Source: CAVVDY01 sp963815775 (GTDB lineage Bacteria; Acidobacteriota; Terriglobia; Terriglobales; Acidobacteriaceae). Taken from it: a stretch of 64,000 nucleotides of DNA. The notes below the pieces were generated by a model. The model was not told the DNA's origin, ran no database searches, and was given only the letters and a program-made list of their open reading frames with translations. Of this stretch, positions 27,412 through 35,614 are shown piece after piece; the first letter of the stretch is position 1; every line of letters starts with the position of its first letter. Location: contig CAWFIB010000021.1 in the NCBI GenBank assembly GCA_963815775.1, forward strand, positions 310,001 to 374,000, in the 5' to 3' direction. Position numbers and translations under genes: made by a program.

Positions 27412-29748
27412 TTGATCTCGCGTATTTCGGCTTCTCTTCTGATCGCGCTGTTCTTTGCGCAACCTCTCCCGGCAACCAACCCCACCACCAATAGCTCAGC
27501 CGACACGATGTATGGCTACTCTCCCTCCCATGCTGCCACCGAGAGCGATTGGGAGGCGAAGTTCCGCAGCCTGCCCGATCCCGCGGAAATGCGCGAGTCG
27601 ATGCAGCGGCTGAGTGCTCGCCCGCATAACGTCGGCTCGCCGTACGACAAGGACAACGCGGAGTGGCTGCTGGCACAGTTCAAGCAGTACGGATTCGACG
27701 CGCACATCGAGACCTTCGATGTGCTCTTCCCTACGCCGAAGGAGCGTCATCTGGAGCTGCTGGAGCCGACCCAGTATGTCGCCAAGTTGCAGGAGTTGCC
27801 GCTGACCGTGGACCCCACCTCCCAACAGACATCGGAGCAGCTGCCGACCTACAACGCCTACTCCAAGGATGGCGATGTCACGGCGCCCCTGGTGTATGTG
27901 AACTACGGCGTGCGCGAAGACTACGAGACGCTGGATCGGCTCGGCATTTCGGTGAAGGGGGCCATCGTCATTGCCCGCTATGGCAAGGCCTGGCGCGGCA
28001 TCAAGCCCAAGGTCGCAGCGGAGCATGGCGCCATCGGCTGCATCATCTACTCCGACCCCCGGGACGACGGCTACTTCGAGGGGCAGTACTTTCCCACTGG
28101 GCCGTACCGCCCGTCAGACGGTGTGCAGCGCGGGAGTGTGATGGATACGGAGTATCCCGGTGATCCGCTGACTCCCGGAGTGGGCGCCACCCAGGCCGCG
28201 AAGCGGCTGCCGATTACCGAAGCGAAGACCATCAGCGCGATTCCGGTGCTTCCCATCTCCTATGGCGACGCAGAGCCCCTACTGGCGGCATTGAACGGAC
28301 CGGTTGCGCCCGAGAACTGGCGCGGCGCGCTGCCGATCACCTATCACGTTGGTCCGGGTCCGGCGAAGGTGCACCTGGTGATGAAGTCGAACTGGGACAT
28401 CAAGACGATCTATGACGTCATCGCTAAGATTCCTGGCAGCGAGACTCCCGACCAGTGGGTGATTCGCGGCAATCACCATGACGCCTGGGTGAACGGCGCG
28501 GATGATCCGGTCTCAGGACTGGTGGTCGAACTGGAAGAGGCGCGGGTGCTGAGTGAGCTGATGAAGCAGGGTTGGAAGCCCAAGCGAACCATCATTTACT
28601 GCGCCTGGGATGGCGAGGAGCCTGGCCTGTTGGGTTCAACCGAATGGGTGGAAGAGCACGATGCCGAGTTGAAGCAACATGCGGTGCTGTACATCAACTC
28701 GGATTCGAGCTCGCGGGGATACATCTACGCTTCCGGCTCGCACACGCTGGAGAAGCTGGTCAACGAGATGGAGAAGCAGGTTCCTGATCCGGAGAAGAAG
28801 ATGTCGATCTGGAAGCGGGCGCAGATGCGGCGCATCGCGCAGGCAACCAAGCCGGAGGAGCGCCAGGATCTGCGCGATCGCGCGGAGCTGCGTATCGGGG
28901 CGCTGGGCGATGGATCGGATTACGCCCCCTTCCTTGACCACGCCGGTGTGGCCGCCCTCAACCTCGGCTTCGGCGGCGAGGCCGGTGGAGGTGTATATCA
29001 CTCCATCTACGACGACTTCTACTGGTATACGCACTTCGGCGATCCCAACTTCCTGTATGAGAAGGCGCTGGCGCAGATGGCAGGAACGACTGTAATGCGA
29101 ATGGCTGATGCCGACCTGCTGCCGTTCGATCCGTCGGATTCGGCGGACACGGTGGAGCGCTATGTGGGCGAGCTGAAGAGCGAACTGAAGAAGCAGCAGG
29201 ACGAAGTGCGGGAACGCAATTGGCAGATCGAAGACGGAGTGTTCACGGCAACTGCCGATCCAACAAAGCAGTACGTGCCACCCTCGGTCGGGCCGGTTCC
29301 TCCCTACATCAACTTCGCGCCGCTGGAAAACGGGGCTGACGCATACTCGAAAGCGGCACTGCGTTATCACAAGGCGGTGGCCAGGTTGAACGAGACGCCG
29401 GACGCGTGGCAGTCGCCGGTGCTGAAGCAGATCAATACCCAGTTGCTCTTGACCGAGCGGACGTTCACTACCACCCAGGGCTTGAAAGAGCGGCCATGGT
29501 TCAAGCATCAGATCTACGCTCCAGGGGCATACACCGGATATGGAGTGAAGACCATTCCCGCGGTGCGCGAAGCCCTGGAAGAGGACAAGTGGAGTGACGC
29601 CGAGCAGGGAGCAGTGATCGCCGGACAAGTTCTGATGAACGAGGCCAAGCTGGTAGACTCGATTGCGCAACAAATGGAGCAGATTGTGGGCCAGATCTCG
29701 CAAAAAAATGTGGCGGGAAGCGACACGAATGTCGAGCAGGCCAAGTGA
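27412..29748 (+). CDS. Secreted M28 peptidase, PSMA/transferrin-receptor-like
   Basis: Exported zinc aminopeptidase/carboxypeptidase of 778 aa with the layout of glutamate carboxypeptidase II: signal peptide (ISASLLIALFFAQPLPA), PA domain (about residues 130-260), M28 catalytic domain with IRGNHHDAWVNGADDPVSG, AWDGEEPGLLGSTEW, INSDSS and VYHSIYDDFYW, then a helical dimerisation domain. The ligand residues H, D, E, D and H are all present. The TTG at 27412 has GAGGG five bases upstream and gives a compact signal peptide; the frame is open to a TTG at 27388. Likely works in the periplasm on peptides, with a preference for acidic residues possible but unproven. Confidence 0.92.
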   Translation: MISRISASLLIALFFAQPLPATNPTTNSSADTMYGYSPSHAATESDWEAKFRSLPDPAEMRESMQRLSARPHNVGSPYDKDNAEWLLAQFKQYGFDAHIETFDVLFPTPKERHLELLEPTQYVAKLQELPLTVDPTSQQTSEQLPTYNAYSKDGDVTAPLVYVNYGVREDYETLDRLGISVKGAIVIARYGKAWRGIKPKVAAEHGAIGCIIYSDPRDDGYFEGQYFPTGPYRPSDGVQRGSVMDTEYPGDPLTPGVGATQAAKRLPITEAKTISAIPVLPISYGDAEPLLAALNGPVAPENWRGALPITYHVGPGPAKVHLVMKSNWDIKTIYDVIAKIPGSETPDQWVIRGNHHDAWVNGADDPVSGLVVELEEARVLSELMKQGWKPKRTIIYCAWDGEEPGLLGSTEWVEEHDAELKQHAVLYINSDSSSRGYIYASGSHTLEKLVNEMEKQVPDPEKKMSIWKRAQMRRIAQATKPEERQDLRDRAELRIGALGDGSDYAPFLDHAGVAALNLGFGGEAGGGVYHSIYDDFYWYTHFGDPNFLYEKALAQMAGTTVMRMADADLLPFDPSDSADTVERYVGELKSELKKQQDEVRERNWQIEDGVFTATADPTKQYVPPSVGPVPPYINFAPLENGADAYSKAALRYHKAVARLNETPDAWQSPVLKQINTQLLLTERTFTTTQGLKERPWFKHQIYAPGAYTGYGVKTIPAVREALEEDKWSDAEQGAVIAGQVLMNEAKLVDSIAQQMEQIVGQISQKNVAGSDTNVEQAK

Positions 29749-29796
29749 TATCGAGTTTGTTTTTAGTCACTTACGAAGCAAGCTGGTGCTGTATTG

Positions 29797-29847
29797 TTAG
29801 CAAACTATCTTTCTAAAATGATAATTTGATAGCAAGTTATCTTGCTA
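29797..29847 (+). promoter_or_regulatory. Twin palindromic operator upstream of acyP-apt
   Basis: Two palindromes lie in an unusually AT-rich leader. TTAGCAA-N6-TTTCTAA occupies 29797-29816 and TAGCAAG-TTAT-CTTGCTA occupies 29830-29847. Their centres are 32 bp apart, about three helical turns, so two dimers would bind on one face. The half-site TTAGCAA resembles the SlyA/MarR recognition sequence. No regulator gene is adjacent. Confidence 0.5.
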
Positions 29848-29856
29848 ACTTGTTAT

Positions 29857-30141
29857 ATGGCTAACCTTGAAACTCGGCGCTATGTGGTTACCGGGCGCGT
29901 GCAGGGCGTTGGCTTTCGCTGGTTCGTGGAGCGAGAGGCCGCGCAGTTGGGGATCGCCGGCTGGGTGTGCAACCGGGACGATGGCAGCGTGGAAGTGATG
30001 GCGACGGGCACTCGGGAGCAGCAACGTTCCTTACGGGCCAAGCTGCAAGAGGGCCCGCGCGCAGCCCGGGTCGATTACGTGCAGGAGTCGAGTGCCCCGT
30101 TTCTGGAGGCGCAGGCGTTTCGTATTGAAGGAGTCTGGTAA
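29857..30141 (+). CDS. acyP: Acylphosphatase
   Basis: Small enzyme (94 aa) hydrolysing acyl phosphates in the cytoplasm. The signature VTGRVQGVGFRWFVEREA carries the phosphate-binding loop and the catalytic arginine, and GWVCNRDDGSVEVMATG carries the catalytic asparagine. The start is the ATG at 29857 (MANLETRR), chosen over an upstream ATG at 29842 because it matches the family N terminus. apt follows after 2 bp, so the two are one transcription unit under the palindromic leader. Confidence 0.93.
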   Translation: MANLETRRYVVTGRVQGVGFRWFVEREAAQLGIAGWVCNRDDGSVEVMATGTREQQRSLRAKLQEGPRAARVDYVQESSAPFLEAQAFRIEGVW

Positions 30142-30143
30142 AC

Positions 30144-30689
30144 ATGGGTAATGTTGTGACGCAGAACTGCGACGATCTGAAGAAGCTGATTCGTGAAGTC
30201 CCTGATTTCCCCAAGCCCGGCATTCTTTTTTATGACATCACTACGCTGCTGAAAGACCGCCAGGGATTCGCCCGTCTGATCGACGCTCTGACCGACTACT
30301 ACATCAACCAGGACATCGACCAGGTGCTGGGCATCGAGGCGCGAGGCTTTATCTTTGGGCCGGCTCTGGCATACCGGCTGAATGCCGGCTTCGTACCGGT
30401 GCGGAAGCCGAAGAAGTTGCCGGCGAAGGTTCTGCGGTGGAAGTACGAGCTAGAGTATGGCTCCGATACGCTGGAGATCCACGAGGACGCCATCCAGCCG
30501 GGGCAGCGGGTGCTTATCTGCGACGATCTGCTGGCCACGGGCGGCACCGCACGCGCCGCCGTAGACATGGTGAAGGCGCTGGGCGGCGAGATCTGCGGGC
30601 TGGGCTTTGTGGTGGAACTGGACGGACTGAAGGGCCGGGAGAAGCTCAAGGACTACGACGTCTATTCACTGCTGCACTACGAGATGTAG
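30144..30689 (+). CDS. apt: Adenine phosphoribosyltransferase
   Basis: Salvages adenine to AMP with PRPP (181 aa). The PRPP-binding loop VLICDDLLATGGTARAA is at about residues 120-137. The family blocks VPDFPKPGILFYDITTLL near the N terminus and IEARGFIFGPALAY are intact, as are the adenine-specific VRKPKKLPAK residues. It is directly downstream of acyP. Length and order are standard; it ends convergent to a small antitoxin-like gene. Confidence 0.96.
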   Translation: MGNVVTQNCDDLKKLIREVPDFPKPGILFYDITTLLKDRQGFARLIDALTDYYINQDIDQVLGIEARGFIFGPALAYRLNAGFVPVRKPKKLPAKVLRWKYELEYGSDTLEIHEDAIQPGQRVLICDDLLATGGTARAAVDMVKALGGEICGLGFVVELDGLKGREKLKDYDVYSLLHYEM

Positions 30690-30701
30690 ACAGCGCGCCA
30701 G

Positions 30702-30908
30702 TTAGCGTTTCCGAGATTTACTTCCCTGCTTGCTGCTCTTTTTTCCGCTTTTCAGAGTGGGAGGTTCCGAGCTTTCGAATGGAAGTACTTTGACCAGCCC
30801 GCTGCCGTTCTCTGTGATCATGTAAGGTCGGCGTGTCTTCTGAACCTCATCAAACACTTCGAGGCAACGTTGGCAAAATCTTCGGGCCGTCATTCGTTTG
30901 GGTCGCAT
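30702..30908 (-). CDS. Phd/YefM-like antitoxin, apparently orphan
   Basis: A 68-aa protein whose first 42 residues follow the prevent-host-death pattern: RFCQRCLEVFDEVQKTRRPYMITENG then VKVLPF. Such proteins repress their own operon and neutralise a toxin. The C terminus is very basic (KSGKKSSKQGSKSRKR) and does not resemble a usual toxin-binding tail. No toxin gene lies up- or downstream: apt is 12 bp away in convergent orientation and purN is on the other side. It may be a remnant or a solitary regulator. Confidence 0.6.
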   Translation of the reverse strand: MRPKRMTARRFCQRCLEVFDEVQKTRRPYMITENGSGLVKVLPFESSEPPTLKSGKKSSKQGSKSRKR

Positions 30909-30944
30909 ATTTCTCTACGTCGGCTGCAGAAACCCTTCCTTTAA

Positions 30945-31601
30945 CTAGCCCACATTCCCGAGTAGTACTCGCCGTCCTTCGATGCGGTAGTTGCCTTCCA
31001 GAACGATCCGTATAGCCTCGGTGTAGGCAATGTGCTCCTGATCGAGAATGCGTGCCGCCAGGGCGTGCTCATCGTCATCCGGCAGCACCGGCACAGTCTT
31101 CTGCACGATGATGGCGCCGTGATCCAGGTTTTCGTCGACGAAGTGCACCGTACAGCCCGAGACCCTTACGCCATAGTCGAAGGCCTGCTTCGTTGCTTCC
31201 AGTCCGGGGAAGGCCGGCAGCAGAGAAGGGTGGATGTTCAGAACGCGGTTGGGGAACTGCTGCACGAACCAGGGCGAGAGCAGGCGCATGTATCCCGCCA
31301 GGCACACCAGCTCGACGGCGTGCTCGCGCAGAGCCTGTGCGACCTCGCGATCGTACTCCTCGCGGACCTTGCCCTTGGAGGGGATGACCATCGCCTTCAG
31401 GCCGCGCTGACGGGCCGATTCAATCCCTGGAGCGTCAGCGCGGTTGGAGATGACGATCGCGATGTCGGCGGCCAGCCGGCCTGAGGCGACGTTGTCGGCG
31501 ATGGCCTCGAAGTTGGAGCCGCGACCGGAGAGCAGGATGCCCAGGTTCTTTCCCAAAGGAGTTTTCCTCGATTTGTCCGCTGCTGCTAGCAATGATAGCA
31601 T
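30945..31601 (-). CDS. purN: Phosphoribosylglycinamide formyltransferase
   Basis: Folate-dependent GAR transformylase of purine synthesis (218 aa from this start). GILLSGRGSNFEAIADN is the phosphate-binding loop. The catalytic Asn/His are in NIHPSLLPAFPG, and the aspartate in VHFVDENLDHGAIIVQ. The frame is open to 31649, with ATG codons at 31610 and 31601; the latter is chosen because the former overlaps the start codon of the divergent antitoxin gene. About 20 residues precede the conserved core. No other pur gene is near. Confidence 0.93.
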   Translation of the reverse strand: MLSLLAAADKSRKTPLGKNLGILLSGRGSNFEAIADNVASGRLAADIAIVISNRADAPGIESARQRGLKAMVIPSKGKVREEYDREVAQALREHAVELVCLAGYMRLLSPWFVQQFPNRVLNIHPSLLPAFPGLEATKQAFDYGVRVSGCTVHFVDENLDHGAIIVQKTVPVLPDDDEHALAARILDQEHIAYTEAIRIVLEGNYRIEGRRVLLGNVG

Positions 31602-31608
31602 TGCAGTC

Positions 31609-31863
31609 ATGGCAACCCTGACCATTCGACAGCTCGATGAGAAGATCAAGGCGCGACTGCGGGTACGTGCTGCTCAGCACGGCCGCTCCATGGAGGAGGA
31701 GGCGCGGGAGATCTTGCGTACCGCCCTACGCAGCACCGGGGAGACTAAGGAGCCGAACCTCCTGGAATCAATCCGCAAGAAACTTGCGGCTGCAGGAGGA
31801 GGGGTAGATCTTGAGATACCGAAGCGCGAATCATTTACGGAACCTCCCGATTTCTCCAAATGA
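31609..31863 (+). CDS. FitA-type ribbon-helix-helix antitoxin
   Basis: An 84-aa antitoxin. The N-terminal MATLTIRQLDEKIKARLRVR and GRSMEEEAREILRTAL are the Arc-like DNA-binding fold of FitA/VapB proteins, and the C-terminal tail would wrap the toxin. ATG at 31609 lies just upstream of, and divergent from, purN. Its stop overlaps the start of the PIN toxin gene in the ATGA form typical of these operons. With the toxin broken, it may persist as an autorepressor or protect against related toxins. Confidence 0.85.
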   Translation: MATLTIRQLDEKIKARLRVRAAQHGRSMEEEAREILRTALRSTGETKEPNLLESIRKKLAAAGGGVDLEIPKRESFTEPPDFSK

Positions 31864-32280
31864 TCGTCCTTGACACCAACGTGCTCTCCGAAATTATGCG
31901 TGTCAACCCGGCTCCATCGGTCGCTGGGTGGATCGGACGGCAGATTCGCAGGGAATTATTTACTACCGCCGTAAGCGAAGCGGAGATCTTCTTCGGGGTT
32001 CAACTTCTGCCTCCCAGTAAGCGGCGTGATGCACTACTGCTTGCAGCGAAATCCATCCTTGGATGACGACTTTGCAGAGCGAATTCTTCCGTTCGACAGC
32101 GCTGCGGCACGTGCCTACTCCCACATTGCAACTCGACGGCGCGCTTCAGGCAGGCCGATCAGCGATCTTGATGCCCAGATTGCGGCCATAGTTCAAGTGC
32201 AAGCGGCTACGCTGGCGACGCGCAATGTCAAGGATTTCGAGAGTTGCGGCATTCGCGTAGTTGATCCGTGGACTGCGTAG
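31860..32280 (+). pseudogene. FitB/VapC-like PIN toxin, frameshifted
   Basis: PIN-domain RNase toxin split by a one-base shift. The first frame (31860-32066) holds MIVLDTNVLSEIMR with the first catalytic Asp, and SEAEIFFGVQLLP with the conserved Glu. It ends in AAKSILG-stop. The next frame, from about 32055, continues the family precisely: DDDFAERILPFDSAAARAYSHI, then ISDLDAQIAAIV and TRNVKDFE with the remaining acidic residues. One extra base near 32055-32065 accounts for it. No homopolymer or slippery site is visible, so genuine inactivation or a sequencing error are the two readings. Confidence 0.8.
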
Positions 32281-32354
32281 GGGTAAAAGCCCCGACCCCA
32301 TCGGAGTAGCTCCGGTTGCTTCCCCCTCCAATTTCCCGTTACCATCGCCCCAGC

Positions 32355-33413
32355 GTGGCCCTTTCCTCCGACAAGCAGAATCCTGATCGCGAGCGCATCG
32401 TTTCGGCGGCGCCGGTCGATGACGATACGTCCTTCGAGCTGAAGCTGCGGCCGCAGCGGCTGCGCGAGTTCATTGGGCAAAAGAAGGTCAAGGAGAACCT
32501 GGAAGTCGCGATCGAGGCGGCTAAGTCGCGGGGCGAGGCGCTCGATCACGTGCTGCTCTACGGCCCGCCGGGCTTGGGGAAGACGACCCTGGCGAACATC
32601 ATCGCCAACGAATTAGGCGTTCCCTTTCAGCAGACCTCGGGTCCGACGCTGCAGATCAAAGGCGACCTCACGGCGATTCTCACCAACGTCCGCGACAAGC
32701 AGGTGCTGTTCATCGACGAAGTGCATCGGCTCCAGCCGGCGCTGGAAGAGCTGCTGTACTCCGCGCTGGAGGACTACAAGCTCGACATTATCATCGGGCA
32801 GGGGCCGTCGGCGCGGACTCACACCATCGAGGTGAGGCCGTTCACCTTCATCGGAGCGACCACGCGGGCGGGATTGCTGTCCTCGCCGCTGCGGTCGCGC
32901 TTTGGGATCGTGCTGCGGCTGGAGTTTTATACGCACCAGGACCTGAAGATCATTCTGCAACGCTCAGCCGAGATCCTTAGCGTCCAAATGAACGAAGATG
33001 CGGCCACGGAAATTGCCACGCGCTGCCGTGGCACACCACGCATCGCCAATCGTTTGCTGCGGCGGGTGCGCGACTACGCCCAGGTGCGCGGTACGGGGAA
33101 GATCGACAAACCTACGGCGCAGGCAGCACTGGAGATGCTGGAGGTGGACCGCTACGGCTTCGACGATATCGACCGCAAGCTGCTGCTTACCATCATCGAG
33201 AAGTATCAGGGCGGACCGGTGGGCGTGAATACGCTGGCTGCATCGCTGGCGGAAGAGCCTGACGCCATCGAAGAGATCTACGAACCCTTCCTCATCCAGA
33301 TTGGCTTTCTTGACCGCACCCCGCGGGGCAGGGTGGCGACTCAGCTTGCCTACCAGCACTTCGGGATTAAGCGCCCGGGGGCGAGCACGCTGAGCCAGGA
33401 CACTCTGTTTTAA
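32355..33413 (+). CDS. ruvB: Holliday junction branch migration helicase RuvB
   Basis: AAA+ motor (352 aa) that drives branch migration with RuvA during recombination. The order is: LRPQRLREFIGQKKVKENL, Walker A GPPGLGKTTLA, Walker B VLFIDEVHRL, sensor 1 FIGATTRAGLLS, the arginine finger in PLRSRFG, and the C-terminal winged helix with GFLDRTPRGRVAT. GTG at 32355 is chosen; the frame is open to a TTG at 32316. ruvA and ruvC are elsewhere. Confidence 0.96.
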   Translation: MALSSDKQNPDRERIVSAAPVDDDTSFELKLRPQRLREFIGQKKVKENLEVAIEAAKSRGEALDHVLLYGPPGLGKTTLANIIANELGVPFQQTSGPTLQIKGDLTAILTNVRDKQVLFIDEVHRLQPALEELLYSALEDYKLDIIIGQGPSARTHTIEVRPFTFIGATTRAGLLSSPLRSRFGIVLRLEFYTHQDLKIILQRSAEILSVQMNEDAATEIATRCRGTPRIANRLLRRVRDYAQVRGTGKIDKPTAQAALEMLEVDRYGFDDIDRKLLLTIIEKYQGGPVGVNTLAASLAEEPDAIEEIYEPFLIQIGFLDRTPRGRVATQLAYQHFGIKRPGASTLSQDTLF

Positions 33414-33486
33414 GGCCGTCGAGCGGTAACCGTATTTCAGTTGTATTCGATCACCTTTGGGAACCGAGTCGGCCGCAACGCCCGAA

Positions 33487-33627
33487 CAGACCGCTGAAAA
33501 AACTCTCGAAAGCAGACTCCTCGCGGACTAAAGTCGGCTCGGAATGACAGAAATAGAGGGCCGGTGCGGCACAGCTAAAGCTGTGCCCCTTCAAAACGGG
33601 CCCGATCGGGAATTTTTCAGCAGTCTG
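33487..33627. repeat. Alpha-type MITE-like element, copy 2 (inverted)
   Basis: A 141-bp unit in the opposite orientation to 24724-24863. The termini are CAGACCGCTGAAAAAACTC and GAATTTTTCAGCAGTCTG, a near-perfect inverted repeat beginning CAGAC and ending GTCTG. Inside are the hairpins GCGGACTAAAGTCGGC and GGCACAGCTAAAGCTGTGCC. Confidence 0.75.
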
Positions 33628-33776
33628 TGAAGCCGGCTCGGTAGAAAATGGAGGGGCCTGACGCGGACTGAAGCGCCGCACTACCCGGGTGCCGCACTGC
33701 GCGCGCGCCGCTCCACCCGTCCAGTTGCACAATGAGATTCCGGCGCTTCGATTTCGCCGCAGGCGGCACAACAGGG

Positions 33777-33806
33777 TTCGAGGGCGGTTCCGCATTGCGT
33801 TATACT
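33777..33806 (+). promoter_or_regulatory. Candidate promoter for the zapB/zapA-like genes
   Basis: TTCGAG and TATACT are 18 bases apart, ending 43 bases before the ATG of the zapB-like gene. The -10 is good and the -35 weak. Confidence 0.35.
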
Positions 33807-33848
33807 CGGCTCGAAACACTAATTTTTACTGAAGGTTGAAGTCTCATC

Positions 33849-34139
33849 ATGCCTGCTAATGCTGTTGAAGCTGCGTTGCCCACTACCGCCGGTGATTTTC
33901 AGGCGCTGGAGAAGAAGGTCCTGCGCACCATCGAACTGTTGAAGACCGCGCGCGAGGCCCAGGCCACTGCCGAGCGTGACGCCACCCGTCTCCGCGAGCA
34001 GCTTGCCGAACGCGAGCAAGCAGTCGATACCATGCGCGCGGAGCTGATCTCCCTGCGCAAGGATCGGGAAGAGGTACGTACCAGAGTAGAAAAGATGCTG
34101 AGCCAGATTGATTCTTTGGCGGCCGACGAATTGGGTTAA
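33849..34139 (+). CDS. Coiled-coil protein, ZapB-like
   Basis: A 96-aa protein that is almost wholly alpha-helical coiled coil from about residue 15 (FQALEKKVLRTIELLKTARE through LREQLAEREQAVDTMRAEL to VRTRVEKMLSQIDSLA). Size, charge pattern and the adjacent zapA gene suggest a ZapB-type cell division factor linking the Z-ring layer, though coiled coils alone are weak evidence. The stop is 37 bp before the zapA start; the pair is probably one operon. Confidence 0.7.
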   Translation: MPANAVEAALPTTAGDFQALEKKVLRTIELLKTAREAQATAERDATRLREQLAEREQAVDTMRAELISLRKDREEVRTRVEKMLSQIDSLAADELG

Positions 34140-34176
34140 TAATCAGTCGAGACGTAGTTTTGCAGCAGGAGTCGTT

Positions 34177-34494
34177 TTGAGCCAGGCAAACGAGAACGGC
34201 AGCACCAACATACGGGTCGAGATCTACGACCAGAACTATCACCTGCGGGGCACCGATCCCGAGTACATCGAGGACTTGGCGGAATACGTGGACACCAAGA
34301 TGCGCCTGATCTCGCAGCAGGCGGCAACGGTGGATTCGCTGAAAGTGGCGGTTCTGGCTGCCCTCAACATCGCGGACGAGCTCCACGTACTGAGACGCAA
34401 GTACGAATCTCTGTCGGAGGACTACACGTCCCGGGCCGAGAACCTCTCCGGGGCGCTGGACGAGGTGCTGGGAGAGGCGCGGCGGGCGGGATAG
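34177..34494 (+). CDS. zapA: Cell division protein ZapA
   Basis: FtsZ-ring stabiliser (105 aa). The N-terminal region IRVEIYDQNYHLRGTDPEYIEDLAEYVDTKM is the ZapA fold, followed by a long coiled coil (VDSLKVAVLAALNIADELH to YESLSEDY). The start is a TTG at 34177 with AGGAG at 34167-34171, five bases upstream; the frame is open to 34108 but overlaps the upstream gene there. I looked for a 6S RNA downstream, as in Proteobacteria, and did not find one; the next gene is convergent after 18 bp. Confidence 0.88.
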   Translation: MSQANENGSTNIRVEIYDQNYHLRGTDPEYIEDLAEYVDTKMRLISQQAATVDSLKVAVLAALNIADELHVLRRKYESLSEDYTSRAENLSGALDEVLGEARRAG

Positions 34495-34512
34495 GCGTTT
34501 GATGCCGCGTGA

Positions 34513-35004
34513 TCACTTTGGCAGGGAATGGTGGTCGAAGCTGATTACGAGGGCAAGCTTCCATACTCCATTCTTGTTGTGCCAGAGTTGGGTGAACTTC
34601 GCCTCGCCGACCGGCTCGGTATTCTCGTGTCCCGGATGATGGAAGCGGTGAACACCGATTTCCACCGCGCCATAGTTCGCGATCGGGTACACCTCGAGCG
34701 TCCCGGGAACAAGCTCTCTCGTCACCTTGCCACAGATGTTGTTCTTCACCGCTTCCACAATCGCCTGTTTTCCGCGGGTCAGACCAGTCTGGTCATGATA
34801 AAACTCCAAATCGTCGGCCAGCATTGATCCAAATTTCTGCAGATCGCAATGGTTGTACGCATCGAAAAGTTGGGTGTCCAACGACTGGATGGTTTTAAAG
34901 AGTTCGTCGGGTGTAGAGGCCGCCTGGGCATGGGCGTCAGCTATCAGAGCAGCCAGCATGATCACAACCGAAGCCGCTCGCCACCAAGCGAAGGTCTTTC
35001 TCAT
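34513..35004 (-). CDS. Secreted NTF2-like (DUF4440/SnoaL-type) protein
   Basis: A 163-aa protein with a signal peptide (residues 1-29, ending ADAHAQA) and a single cone-shaped NTF2 fold: TIQSLDTQLFDAYNHCDLQKFGSMLADDLEFYHDQTG, then the strands VYPIANYGAVEIGVHRF and FTQLWHNKNGVWKLALVISFDH. Such domains bind small hydrophobic ligands or act as enzymes, and the exact role is open. The ATG at 35004 is preferred over the longer frame from 35196 because it begins the signal peptide. Confidence 0.8.
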   Translation of the reverse strand: MRKTFAWWRAASVVIMLAALIADAHAQAASTPDELFKTIQSLDTQLFDAYNHCDLQKFGSMLADDLEFYHDQTGLTRGKQAIVEAVKNNICGKVTRELVPGTLEVYPIANYGAVEIGVHRFHHPGHENTEPVGEAKFTQLWHNKNGVWKLALVISFDHHSLPK

Positions 35005-35614
35005 GCCGGAATCCCCATTTCTCGATGTCCGTGGTGGTACGTTCAGACCGGCGAAATTGTTCCGCGCTGGGGAGCGAAACATCCCAATGACGCTGAGTAC
35101 CCTACGCGGGTTCGGTGATTCGCGTGGGGATGGATTCCCGCGCGGAGCCGGTCCCAGCGTGTGGGCGCCTTTGCCTGGCACGTCAAATGCCAACATTCAA
35201 CAGTCAGGCTCTTGCCATTCCGGCGGGGTTTCCCTAGCATCTAACCACGAAAAGCCGGCCTGCAAAGTTGGTGCCGATGGTAACCGTTTTTTGAACCATT
35301 ACTCAGTGAACAGGGGGCCCGACTCGTATCGGTTCGGTGTGCGAGGCTCCGCCATGCGGAGATGCCTAAAGAGCCGCGGAGGGTTCCCACCGTCGTGGAC
35401 GGGTTCATTGACGGCCCATCGAGCACGGCCCCGCGGGTCGGCGTTTTGACTGCCGCTTTTCGCTGTTCGCCTTTGGCTTTTTGCTTACGTTTTTTCCGTG
35501 CGTAGGCTCTCGCGATGGGAGCCGTCTGTCTCTCAGGGCCTGGGAAAAAGCGAAAGGCGAATAGCGAAGAGCGCCTGAAGCGCGTAGCGCTTCAGGAACG
35601 TCTAAAATAACAAC
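35005..35614. other. Gap upstream of lgt
   Basis: This 610-base stretch has overlapping open frames on both strands but none with family resemblance or a ribosome site. Its second half carries a heptamer-phased palindrome (35455-35572) and a 10-bp perfect hairpin, CCTGAAGCGC-gta-GCGCTTCAGG, at 35574-35596, only 18 bases before the lgt start. Confidence 0.5.
35455..35572. repeat. Heptamer-phased palindrome (GCTNTTC type)
   Basis: Left arm at 35455-35482 is GCTTTTC, GCTGTTC, GCCTTTG, GCTTTTT. The right arm at 35545-35572 is AAAAAGC, GAAAGGC, GAATAGC, GAAGAGC. Each right-arm 7-mer is the complement of the matching left-arm 7-mer with one or no changes. The loop is 62 bases. Confidence 0.75.

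Larger units (their letters stand above)
33414..33848. other. Gap between ruvB and the zapB-like gene
   Basis: No protein is evident in these 435 bases. They hold an alpha repeat element at 33487-33627 and a candidate promoter at 33777-33806. The stretch between is GC-rich and without recognisable structure. Confidence 0.5.

Noticed and set aside
25548..27506. 652-codon open frame antisense to treZ
   Set aside because: It is the mirror of a high-GC coding region, has no family resemblance, an arginine/glycine-heavy composition and no ribosome site, while treZ on the other strand has all GH13 motifs.
28636..29703. 355-codon antisense frame inside the M28 peptidase gene
   Set aside because: Same cause: the sense strand encodes a complete PSMA-like enzyme with conserved metal ligands.
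32050..32070. Programmed frameshift in the PIN toxin gene
   Set aside because: No slippery heptamer, no downstream stem-loop and no precedent in FitB; simple mutation is more likely.
34495..34512. 6S RNA next to zapA, as in Proteobacteria
   Set aside because: Only 18 bases separate zapA from the next gene, and no 6S-like fold fits on either side.
34853..35449. 198-codon plus-strand frame upstream of lgt
   Set aside because: Mostly antisense to the NTF2-like gene and its leader, with no plausible start and no motif.
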